A stretch of DNA of 53,240 nucleotides from Phycisphaerales bacterium UBA1845. GTDB taxonomy: Bacteria > Planctomycetota > Phycisphaerae > UBA1845. The notes beneath the pieces were generated by a model. It ran no database searches, was not told where the DNA came from, and saw only the letters and a program-made list of their open reading frames with translations. The DNA lies in the NCBI GenBank assembly GCA_002338715.1, contig DDIR01000040.1, positions 1 to 53,240 on the forward strand, given 5' to 3'. Both the position numbers and the translations under genes were made by a program. Shown here piece by piece: positions 8,581 to 15,422 of this stretch (position 1 is its first letter; each line of letters opens with the position of its first letter).

Positions 8581-9546
8581 TTACGCGCTCTGTGCGACGA
8601 TGAACTGCTGAATCGCCGAAGAAGCTGTCGACAATCCGTTCTTTGATGCGACGTCGGCTTCCAATAGCGCCTTGATTTTATCTTGCAGATCCGCGACGTC
8701 GTGTCGTTCCAACCGACGCTGCAGGACATCCGGTGTCGTAAATGCCTGTCGCGCAAGTGATCCCATCGGAACGCCCGACATGCTCTGCAATTTCAAATCG
8801 AGCAGCTTGCGAAAACCCCAAGCCAATCCACCCACCGCACGGGCCGGCGCCGCTCGATCGGTCGCCAGCACTTTTTCCCACTTGGTCAATGCGGTGGCTG
8901 TGTCGCCCGACGCCATCGCATCGGTGATACCGAAGATGTCTTCTTCGCGCAGTCTGCCGACGAGTTCTTCCACATCCTTCGGAGTGATTGCGGGTCTCGA
9001 TCCAACGAAAATCGAAAGCTTGCTCAACTCGGCGTCGAGCGCGCCCAGCGATTGACCGACGAGATCCGCCAACCGCCATGCGGCTTGCCGATCGAGCTGC
9101 TTGTTGTAGGCATCGCGCGCGTGCTGCACCATCCACCCCTGAAGCGCCTGACCCTTGAGCGGGTCGCACTTGATGATCTGCCCGGTCTTGGCGATCGCCT
9201 TGTAGAGTCGCGTGTTCGACGGGAGACTCCCGCAATCGAGAATCAACACACCCGAGTCGACCGGCTCGGCGCAATACTTTTCCAGATTGGCACGGTTGCG
9301 GGTGATAAACGGGTCCGCGTCTTCAACGATGACGATTCGCGCCCCGCCCAGCAACGAGTAGGTCCGCACGTCGTCGAGCACGATCGCGAGTTCGGTCTTG
9401 GCGCCTTCGTAACGCGACGGGCCTTCATCGCTGCCGCCGCCCTTCGCCAACTGGTCGCAGATGGCTTCAATCGCCTGACGCTTGCGGAATGCATCGTTTC
9501 CGACGACAGCATAGACGCTCTTGGATTCGATCTTATTCGTCTGCAC
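8581..9546 (-). CDS. holA: DNA polymerase III subunit delta
   Basis: HolA opens and loads the beta clamp as part of the clamp loader. The 321-residue protein shows the family pattern: an N-terminal ATPase-like fold (VYAVVGNDAFRKRQAIEAI, then VRTYSLLGGARIVIVEDAD and LEKYCAEP), the middle KCDPLKGQALQGWM, the LVGQSLGALDAELSKLSIF segment, and the C-terminal collar domain with EEDIFGITDAMASGDTATAL. It lacks a working Walker A, as HolA proteins do. The start is GTG at 9546, with AGGTG 4 bases upstream, inside the last codons of the TPR gene (14-base overlap), so translation is probably coupled. Its partner dnaX is in this window at 27.8 kb. Confidence 0.93.
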   Translation of the reverse strand: MQTNKIESKSVYAVVGNDAFRKRQAIEAICDQLAKGGGSDEGPSRYEGAKTELAIVLDDVRTYSLLGGARIVIVEDADPFITRNRANLEKYCAEPVDSGVLILDCGSLPSNTRLYKAIAKTGQIIKCDPLKGQALQGWMVQHARDAYNKQLDRQAAWRLADLVGQSLGALDAELSKLSIFVGSRPAITPKDVEELVGRLREEDIFGITDAMASGDTATALTKWEKVLATDRAAPARAVGGLAWGFRKLLDLKLQSMSGVPMGSLARQAFTTPDVLQRRLERHDVADLQDKIKALLEADVASKNGLSTASSAIQQFIVAQSA

Positions 9547-10897
9547 GTTTCACCTGATCCGGTTGCGTTTCGCGTTTGACGGCCATCTCTTCCAACCGGG
9601 CTTTCGCCATCGCGATCGGATCGAATGACGCGTTGCCCGTTGTCGGTGACTTCAGGACTTTCAAATAAAAGTCGTGGGCCGCGAAATCCTTGCCTTTGTA
9701 TGCCGCGACATCGCCCAGGCGAAGCCACGTCGTAGCATCGTGACGGCCCGAGGCCACCAGATCAAGTAACCGGGATTCTGCTGCGTCAAACTGCTTGTCA
9801 TTGATCAACGTTTCCGCCAATCCAAACAAGGCGGTCGGGTTTTTGGGGGCGTTATCGAGTGCCGATTGAAACGCCTTTGCAGATTCTTCGTATCGTCCCA
9901 GTGCCAGAAGCGATTGGCCAAGATTCGCCAGCGCTTCGGGGTGGTGCGGTTCGATGGCGAGCGCTTTTCGGTATTGCTCGATGGCGGACAGGTGGTCGCG
10001 GTTCTTACCCAGGGCTTGCCCCTGTTTGATCAACTGGTTCAGTTGATGTTGCTGCGAAGCGCTGAGATGCGCTCCGGGCACATTGATCTCCTCAACCGGT
10101 GGGGCATCTTGTGCATTCACTGCGGGGGCGGTTGATGTTGGCCCGTTAAGCGCATGGTTGAGCCGCACGGCGTCTGACTCGACCGCCGAAACATTTCCGC
10201 CACGGTCCGTGATCGAGACCCGAAAGCGGATGTTGCCCGTAAGTTCATCGGGAACGACCCATTCGTACAACCCGGTATTGGGCAGTTGGGCCATGGCGAT
10301 CTTCCAATCGTTGACGCCTTCGCGGCTGTATGTGATCTGGACAGGCCGAGCGCTGAGGTGCAGATCCATAGCCGACCATTCAAATCGAACGACCCTCTCG
10401 CCTTTGGCGTTTTCGTAAACGCGAGCCAATTGCAGTTGCATGATCGGTTCGGTGTAATCGACGAAAACGCTGAAGTGGGGGACGGTTTCCGGTTGAGGTT
10501 CCGGGCCCGACTTGCCGGCAGCGTTGGTGATGACGAAAAACAGCTCGTGCAAACCTTCCTCATCGGCGACGTATTCAATCGGTGAAACCAGATCGTCGTC
10601 ATATCCAAACAGCATCCACTCACCTTTACCGGAGGTGCGATACCAGAGTTCGACTTCCTGCAGAGGAGCCGCGGACTCGTTAACGCTATAGGTGACGTCG
10701 AACCTGGGTGATTGAACCCGCGGTGCATTGTCGATGTCACCGGCAAGTGCGCACGGTGCGACGATTGCCATCTGTGCGACGATTGCTATCTGTGCGATGA
10801 ATGCAATCTGTGCGACGAATGCAATTGGTGCAACGTTTGCCTTTTGGGCAACGATGCGAACCAACAAGATGCACAATCGACGATATGGCATGATCAT
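9533..10897 (-). CDS. exported TPR-repeat protein with tandem-repeat signal peptide
   Basis: A 454-residue exported protein. The N-terminus is a long signal peptide made of six 6-residue units (VRIVAQ, KANVAP, IAFVAQ, IAFIAQ, IAIVAQ, MAIVAP) ending in CALAGD, so cleavage near ALA-GD is likely. Residues about 55-245 are beta-rich and look like two Ig/fibronectin-like domains (VELWYRTSGKGEW ... GLHELFFVITNAAG; then GLYEWVVPDELTGNIRFRVSITD). From about 275 to 430 there are three to four TPR units (HLSAIEQYRKALAIEPHHPE, ALANLGQSLLALGRYEESAK, and so on). It likely acts as a periplasmic scaffold. It overlaps holA by 14 bases. Start ATG at 10897; a second ATG two codons on is equally possible. Function unknown. 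Confidence 0.82.
   Translation of the reverse strand: MIMPYRRLCILLVRIVAQKANVAPIAFVAQIAFIAQIAIVAQMAIVAPCALAGDIDNAPRVQSPRFDVTYSVNESAAPLQEVELWYRTSGKGEWMLFGYDDDLVSPIEYVADEEGLHELFFVITNAAGKSGPEPQPETVPHFSVFVDYTEPIMQLQLARVYENAKGERVVRFEWSAMDLHLSARPVQITYSREGVNDWKIAMAQLPNTGLYEWVVPDELTGNIRFRVSITDRGGNVSAVESDAVRLNHALNGPTSTAPAVNAQDAPPVEEINVPGAHLSASQQHQLNQLIKQGQALGKNRDHLSAIEQYRKALAIEPHHPEALANLGQSLLALGRYEESAKAFQSALDNAPKNPTALFGLAETLINDKQFDAAESRLLDLVASGRHDATTWLRLGDVAAYKGKDFAAHDFYLKVLKSPTTGNASFDPIAMAKARLEEMAVKRETQPDQVKRADE
10755..10862. repeat. six 18-bp tandem repeats inside a signal-peptide coding region
   Basis: Units at 10755, 10773, 10791, 10809, 10827 and 10845 follow TGTGCGACGATTGCTATC with increasing divergence towards 10862. 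Each encodes six residues of the signal peptide of the TPR protein on the minus strand. The unit length keeps the frame. Confidence 0.9.
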
Positions 10898-11382
10898 TTC
10901 GACATGTCGCCAGCCAACCGGCGACCCATTGAACGCGCTGGATACCCGAAAAATACTCCTCCTGAATAAATCGACCGATAATTTGGGCCATCTAAAGGGA
11001 AAGAACTGGCGGCTTACCGGACCTCTCGCCCGGAATATGGGCGGTAAAGCGATCTAAGTGTTGGTCATATATGATCTTGCACTGAATAAGCACGGCTCGG
11101 AGCTGGGTTTTGGAATTGCGGGCTGATCGTATAACTATATTTTGGGTAAGCAGTTACGGGGACAGCCGTAATTCTTTCCTAAAATGCCTCGATCGCCAAA
11201 TCTGCGTTGCAGAGCCCCCAAAACGCGGGTGGCGTTGTCCAAAACGCGGTTTCGCGGGTCGAAATCCTTTGCGTGCCCCGATATGCTCTGCTAGACTCCC
11301 GCCCCGTACGGTGCCCCGAGGAAGGGCATTATTGGTTCTGTAACCGGCGGGTGGTGGACGGATATAGAGGTAGGAGTTATCC
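10898..11382. other. intergenic region between divergent TPR and Hc1-like genes
   Basis: This 485-bp stretch has no convincing gene on either strand. It must carry the promoters of both divergent genes. A sigma-70-like promoter for the plus-strand gene is listed separately. No RNA gene motif (tmRNA, RNase P, 6S) was recognised. Confidence 0.5.
11269..11297 (+). promoter_or_regulatory. putative sigma-70 promoter of the Hc1-like gene
   Basis: TTGCGT and TAGACT are separated by 17 bp. The pair ends 85 bp before the start codon, leaving a leader of about 80 bases. It matches four of six bases in each box; read by eye only. Confidence 0.4.
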
Positions 11383-11562
11383 ATGGAAGCATATGAACAA
11401 TTAAGACATCTCGTAGAATCAGCCGCAGATGACGTACGCAAGGCCACCGGTGGCAACAAAGCCGCCGGAACACGTGTTCGCAAGATCATGCAGGAAGTCA
11501 AAGCGGCTGCCCAGGAAGTCCGCAAGCAAATCCTCGAAGTCCGCTCGACTGAAGGCAGCTAG
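11383..11562 (+). CDS. Hc1-type histone H1-like protein, 59 aa
   Basis: A very small basic helical protein whose sequence matches the N-terminal domain of the chlamydial histone H1-like protein Hc1: LRHLVESAADDVRKATGGNK, then AAGTRVRKIMQEVKAAAQEV, ending RKQILEVRSTEGS. Hc1-family proteins bind and condense DNA. Unlike chlamydial Hc1, there is no long lysine-rich C-terminal tail; the protein stops after the helical domain, as in several planctomycete homologues. The ATG at 11383 follows AGGAG with 6-base spacing (AGGAGTTATCC). It has its own promoter-like sequence upstream. It is short enough to be missed by automatic gene callers. Predicted nucleoid-associated protein; DNA binding is inferred from the family. 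Confidence 0.85.
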   Translation: MEAYEQLRHLVESAADDVRKATGGNKAAGTRVRKIMQEVKAAAQEVRKQILEVRSTEGS

Positions 11563-11819
11563 CCGGCTGATTGGGCGCCGGGTTGCGCGAAAGCGGTTTG
11601 GGACAGATCCCTGTGATGAGCGTGGTGCAGCCGGGCAAGCTGCGTGGAAGGTCAACCCAAGGCGGTTGATGCAGGTCCCTTGGTTCGTACTGCGCGAAAC
11701 GTGGTTCAAGCGTTTGACTCTGTACCCAACCCTTCGGGGCCAAAAGGTGCTGTCTGTCCAATTATTTCCGCCTCCGGATCGTGATTGCATTCGAGGGGCT
11801 TAAGAGACTCAGTGAATCC

Positions 11820-12296
11820 ATGCCACCTCCGCTGCTCATCGATAGCGATCTCTTTGCCGATCGCCAGGACGTCTTTACCCACGAACAAATTTACGAACGC
11901 ATGCCGCACAAGCATGAGTTCGCCCTTCTGGATGGTGTCGTGCTCGCCGACAACGAGAAAGGCCTCGCGGTCGCCTATCACGATTGCAAAACCGATGGAT
12001 GGTGGGTGCGCGGGCATGTCCCGGGCCGACCGATCTTCCCGGGTGTTTTGCAACTTGAATGCAGCGCCCAACTCATTGCCTTCTTGACCCGCTACAAGGA
12101 CGGATGCGACAAGTTCATCGTCTTCAGCGGGGTCGAGGATTGTCGCTTTCGCGATGCCGTGGTCCCGCCATGTCGCCTTTATTTCCTGGCGCGGATGATC
12201 GAAGACCGAACACGACGCGTCAAAGCCGACGTGCAGGGCGTGGTCGATGGTCGAATCGTGTTCCAAGCCGTCGTGGCCGGCATGCAGGTGGCTTGA
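11820..12296 (+). CDS. FabZ-like hot-dog fold acyl-ACP dehydratase family protein
   Basis: A single hot-dog domain (158 aa) of the FabZ/FabA class. MPHKHEFALLDGV corresponds to the FabZ motif around the catalytic His, GHVPGRPIFPGVLQLECSAQ to the GHFPGxPxxPGVL helix with its catalytic Glu, and KFIVFSGVEDCRFRDAVVPP to the FabZ strand that ends in GD/P. It may dehydrate 3-hydroxyacyl-ACP, or it may be one of the divergent FabZ paralogues that planctomycetes keep in several copies. The frame is open back to a GTG at 11781; ATG at 11820 is chosen because it better fits the usual length, but neither has a strong ribosome site. It stands 257 bp after the Hc1-like gene and 280 bp before the sigma factor gene. 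No other fatty-acid genes are near. Confidence 0.8.
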   Translation: MPPPLLIDSDLFADRQDVFTHEQIYERMPHKHEFALLDGVVLADNEKGLAVAYHDCKTDGWWVRGHVPGRPIFPGVLQLECSAQLIAFLTRYKDGCDKFIVFSGVEDCRFRDAVVPPCRLYFLARMIEDRTRRVKADVQGVVDGRIVFQAVVAGMQVA

Positions 12297-12576
12297 TCGC
12301 CTCGGTTTTTACCTGTTAACAAACGATTAAGATCGCCGTAAGTCGATATGCGATAACTTTTTACGGTGTTAAGCCCTCGTTAATCGTCCTTGCCGGCGTT
12401 TTGCCGGTCCCTATCCCCATGTCTTTATTCCGCCCGGTGCATCGGCCCTGTTTGCAGGGCTTACAAGACCATTGTATCTCACCAATGTTTGGTATATGTT
12501 AGGTATTCGGTCGGGATGGTTGCCCCTTCGGGCGGGGCGGCGAATCGTGGGACCAAAGCAGCGGGGACAGGCATCG

Positions 12577-13554
12577 ATGGCAAGAGACAATTTGGGCGGG
12601 AGCGTTCATCTCACTGACGGGCAGCGAAAACTGGTTGAGGACAACATGGGATTGGTCGGGCTTCATATTCGGCGGTGCGTGCGGAACACGGCCGTCGGTA
12701 AATCGGACCGAGACTACGACGATTTGTTTCAGGAGGGGTGCATCGGGTTGATCCAGTCGGCGCGGAAGTTTGATCCGCAGGCGGGGATTCCGTTTGCGGC
12801 GTTCGCGTTGCCGAGGATTCATACGGCTGTCAGTGCGGCGCTTCTTCGTGATGAATCGTTGATCCGGGTTCCTCGAAAGAGAAAACGAAGGAACGAACCC
12901 GGTGAAGGGGGCAGTGCGATGGTGGCAGTTGCGCCGGTCCGCGAGAAGCCCAAGGTGTATTCGCTCGATGTTGATCCGCGGCTTGGAGAGATGAATGACC
13001 CGGGTGAAAGTGATGAGTCGCGAACGATCGGTGACCGCCTCCGGGAGAAATACGAGCAGGCCGTCGAGGTTGCAACGCGAATTGTGACGCGTCGCAAAGC
13101 CACCCGAAATGATCGGGGTGAACTCATCGAGCGGATCATTCAGCAGCGGCTTCTGGTTCCGGAAGAAGACGCCAAGACGGCGCTGAGGCAGATCGCCCGA
13201 GACACCAATTCGTCGTATTCGCGTGTGCTCCAATGTGAACGTCGCATTCAAACGGCGATGCGCCGGGCGCTGACCGGCGACCTGGAGTTTCGCCAGTTGC
13301 AGGAATCCGCGCGACGCAGCGAGGTCGGCGCAAATCAGCAAATCGATCGGGAGTTGGAAAAGCGATTGAGAGAAGACGCGGCAGAAAGTTGCTGGCGCCG
13401 ACTGACCTCGCTCAAGCGACCCGCCCGAAAGCGATTCATCCGATCAATGGGCAGCGGCGCCGACAAACACACCCGCGAATCGTTTCGCAAGATGTTCATC
13501 GCACTGCCAAGAAGCGAGTCGGACGAATTGCTAAAGCAAGTCAGCTCAGAGTAG
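12577..13554 (+). CDS. atypical sigma-70 family factor
   Basis: The protein (325 aa) has sigma region 2 at about 20-100: LVEDNMGLVGLHIRRCV (2.1), DYDDLFQEGCIGLIQSARKF (2.2) and IPFAAFALPRIHTAVSAALL (2.3-2.4), followed by IRVPRKRKRR, like the start of region 3. A linker of about 85 residues (Pro/Asp-rich, then a charged helix) leads to a region 4-like helix-turn-helix, AKTALRQIARDTNSSYSRV then LQCERRIQTAMRRAL. An extra charged tail of about 80 residues follows and matches nothing I know. It is expected to direct RNA polymerase to a special regulon. ATG at 12577 is chosen; the frame is open upstream to 12472. No anti-sigma gene is adjacent. Its stop codon lies in a palindromic repeat. Confidence 0.85.
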   Translation: MARDNLGGSVHLTDGQRKLVEDNMGLVGLHIRRCVRNTAVGKSDRDYDDLFQEGCIGLIQSARKFDPQAGIPFAAFALPRIHTAVSAALLRDESLIRVPRKRKRRNEPGEGGSAMVAVAPVREKPKVYSLDVDPRLGEMNDPGESDESRTIGDRLREKYEQAVEVATRIVTRRKATRNDRGELIERIIQQRLLVPEEDAKTALRQIARDTNSSYSRVLQCERRIQTAMRRALTGDLEFRQLQESARRSEVGANQQIDRELEKRLREDAAESCWRRLTSLKRPARKRFIRSMGSGADKHTRESFRKMFIALPRSESDELLKQVSSE

Positions 13555-13573
13555 GGTGCGTCCCGGACGCACC
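13551..13573. repeat. REP-like palindrome between convergent genes
   Basis: GTAG is followed by GGTGCGTCCCGGACGCACC, an 8-bp stem with a 3-base loop. The sigma-factor stop codon TAG is the TAG of this element. It fills the 21-bp gap to the convergent membrane-protein gene. The GTAGGGTG...CACC layout is shared with 22112-22132. Confidence 0.8.
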
Positions 13574-13575
13574 TG

Positions 13576-14349
13576 TCATCTCGTGGCGAATTGATCAGGT
13601 TCAGCGAGAAGGTGGCAGAGATCACGAAACGTCCTGACGTTTTCGATTTCGACCCAGCATATCGTGCTTGCGTATTCTTCGGACTTGTGCCAGACGTAGA
13701 TGAAACTAGCGAAACAGAGTAGGCCAATCCCGAAAAGTTCAAGATTCAAGTGAACCCCGAGCGGCAACAATACGAAACTTGCGACAAACAATACGAGGCC
13801 AGCAAGTAAGTGTAACCAGTCATTGCGACGCCAGATTTTGGCATCGCGTCTGAGTTCGGGATTGATTTGTATGATCTTCGAGATGATTTCCGGCAGGCCC
13901 TTGCTTTGATATTGCCAAATGGGCGAGCTTGGACGGAGATTGACAGTCTCTACGCCGGCATCACTCATCAATTTCCGAATCATCAGAAACGCGCCAGCGG
14001 TCCGGCAGGGGCGGCCCAGGAAGTTGGGCTCAGGAATGCACATCACCTTGGCGTGGCGCGCGACAAAGGTGCAGACGTCGGTCAACGTTCTGGTTTTCGC
14101 CGGGCGCAAGACGACTTTCCATTCAGCCAGCGGCGCGTCCATATCAAACCAATTGTTAACCAGCCGGGCGTTGTGCAGCCACGTACGCTCCATACCGTCG
14201 CCGTAGCATTGCCAGTCGCGGACTTTGGTGTCGAGCGTCAACTCGATTGATTCGACTTCGCAGTACTTGACCAGCATTTCTTGCCGCAGCTTCAGCGATT
14301 CAAACACTTCGGCAACAGTGAGATTTCGATCATCAAGTGGCTGATTCAT
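13576..14349 (-). CDS. unknown protein with C-terminal membrane hairpin
   Basis: No family recognised. The 257-residue product has a soluble N-terminal part of about 170 residues, with scattered Cys/Trp (VRDWQCYGDGMERTWLHNAR, VCTFVARHAKVMCIPEP). Two hydrophobic segments follow at about 195-235: LLAGLVLFVASFVLLPLGV and LELFGIGLLCFASFIYVW. A short soluble tail ends the protein. ATG at 14349 is chosen as the first methionine with normal-looking sequence after it; the frame is open to 14553, over the end of the neighbouring gene. It lies 71 bp downstream of the HExxH protein on the same strand, so the pair may be an operon. It could be a membrane partner or target of that protein, but nothing in the sequence proves this. 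Confidence 0.65.
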   Translation of the reverse strand: MNQPLDDRNLTVAEVFESLKLRQEMLVKYCEVESIELTLDTKVRDWQCYGDGMERTWLHNARLVNNWFDMDAPLAEWKVVLRPAKTRTLTDVCTFVARHAKVMCIPEPNFLGRPCRTAGAFLMIRKLMSDAGVETVNLRPSSPIWQYQSKGLPEIISKIIQINPELRRDAKIWRRNDWLHLLAGLVLFVASFVLLPLGVHLNLELFGIGLLCFASFIYVWHKSEEYASTICWVEIENVRTFRDLCHLLAEPDQFATR

Positions 14350-14420
14350 ACGCAAGACGCTAGCGTTCCCTGCGGTTATCGGCAAGTTCAAAACCGTGAG
14401 CAGCGGGTCGCACCAGTTGG

Positions 14421-14867
14421 TTACCGCTTGGTTGGCAGGAATCTCGCAAGCAACTTTCGAGCGAGCTTGAACGTGTAGGCGATCGGCATGAGGATCGGCC
14501 TGAAGTACCAGTATTGCTTGCGAAGATATGCGGCTAAGAGTTTGTCGCTCCACTTGTCCGCAACGTCTTCGGTTTCTTTAAATTCCGGCTTCTTGGTTTT
14601 GTGAATGTGATGGCCGAATTCGTGGTACAGAACTGAACCCAGAGCCGCATCACGAATGAGTGGTATGCGCTTCGCGTACCAGGGTATCTCGTTGAGGATG
14701 TTGTCGACGACGAGGCGTATCCATGCCGGTTCGCCTTTCCACTTCTGCATGTACATGCCAAAGCATTCGCGTTGATGCACGCGATTGTTTCGGCTCATTG
14801 TGGCGAACTTAATCCAAGCGTAGCGTCTTGCTCGTCCAATCTTTACAGCACGGGCGCCAGTACCCAC
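14421..14867 (-). CDS. putative zinc metallopeptidase-like protein (HExxH)
   Basis: The protein (148 aa as drawn) contains LYHEFGHHIHKTKKPEF, a zinc-binding HExxH motif with further histidines, followed by EDVADKWSDKLLAAYLRK, and a hydrophobic, basic C-terminus (YFRPILMPIAYTFKLARKLL) that may lie on the membrane. Before the motif, PAWIRLVVDNILNEIPW is typical of small zincin-like proteins in which a strand precedes the active-site helix. The start is uncertain. GTG at 14867 lies inside the palindromic repeat, and an internal ATG at 14798 is the alternative. Sequence that looks conserved (KIGRARRYAWIKFATM) runs right up to the repeat, so the original N-terminus may have been cut off by it. Peptidase activity is inferred from the motif only. 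Confidence 0.65.
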   Translation of the reverse strand: MGTGARAVKIGRARRYAWIKFATMSRNNRVHQRECFGMYMQKWKGEPAWIRLVVDNILNEIPWYAKRIPLIRDAALGSVLYHEFGHHIHKTKKPEFKETEDVADKWSDKLLAAYLRKQYWYFRPILMPIAYTFKLARKLLARFLPTKR

Positions 14868-14918
14868 GTGGATTGACTTCGTTTTGCCCCTGGATTCCCG
14901 CCTTCGCGGGAATGACGA
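14852..14918. repeat. dispersed palindromic repeat, copy 2 (inverted relative to 1433)
   Basis: This is the reverse complement of the element at 1433-1495, with the same ATTCCCGCCTTCGCGGGAAT palindrome and flank. The flank includes CCAGTACCCACGTGGATTG, which resembles the copy-1 flank. It overlaps the 5' end of the HExxH gene as drawn. Confidence 0.85.
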
Positions 14919-14976
14919 CGCTGTCGCGCTGCTACGTTTGGATTCAACGTGTTCCAGATTCGCACTCGTGGATTCG

Positions 14977-15369
14977 TCAGTGAGAATCGAACTTCAGGTA
15001 GCGTTCGATCCGTGCGATGGTAACGGGACCGATGCCTCGCACGCGCTCAAGGTCGTTGGCTGATTGAAATACTGGACGACCATCCTGCGGCTTGTTCTCT
15101 TCGCGAAACGCGACAATGCGTTGGGCCGTCACTTCGCCGATGCGCGGCAGTAGCGCCAAATCGGTTGGTGATGCGGTGTTCGGATCAAGTCGCAGGCCGG
15201 GCGTTTGTGTTTGTTGATTTGTGTTGGCGTCGGATGGCGATGTTGCGATGTGCAGGTTGTTCGTTGCGAATACCATCCACACGCAGGCCAATGGGACGGC
15301 GATGGCGAAGGGGACGAATAGTGTCTTGGGTGGTGGTGCAGCGACTGACTTGGTTTGCCCTTGATCCAT
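14977..15369 (-). CDS. ComEA-like helix-hairpin-helix protein
   Basis: A 130-residue protein with one membrane segment near the N-terminus (about 17-35, LFVPFAIAVPLACVWMVFAT), a short Gln/Thr/Asn-rich linker, and a tandem helix-hairpin-helix domain: LDPNTASPTDLALLPRIGEV, TAQRIVAFRE, LERVRGIGPVTIARIERYL. This is the architecture of ComEA, which binds incoming DNA at the cell surface during competence; many non-competent bacteria have similar proteins. No other competence gene is in the window. ATG at 15369 is preferred over a GTG at 15387, which lies within the palindromic repeat. Domain call good; a competence role is only a possibility. Confidence 0.85.
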   Translation of the reverse strand: MDQGQTKSVAAPPPKTLFVPFAIAVPLACVWMVFATNNLHIATSPSDANTNQQTQTPGLRLDPNTASPTDLALLPRIGEVTAQRIVAFREENKPQDGRPVFQSANDLERVRGIGPVTIARIERYLKFDSH

Positions 15370-15378
15370 CGTTTGCCT

Positions 15379-15401
15379 GGTGGGCACGGCCCACCCTACG
15401 G
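15379..15401. repeat. REP-like palindrome, GGTGGGC type
   Basis: GGTGGGCACGGCCCACC (7-bp stem, 3-base loop) followed by CTACGG. The identical sequence recurs at 22155-22177. Here it sits in the upstream region of the ComEA-like gene. Confidence 0.8.
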
Positions 15402-15422
15402 ACGAGCCAACGGTGATTGAAG

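Noticed and set aside
10712..10969. Plus-strand ORF with repeated CxxC motifs (CDDCHLCDDCYLCDEC), like a metallothionein
   Set aside because: It is the antisense reading of the 18-bp repeats that encode the TPR protein's signal peptide. Outside the repeats it has no protein-like sequence and no ribosome site.
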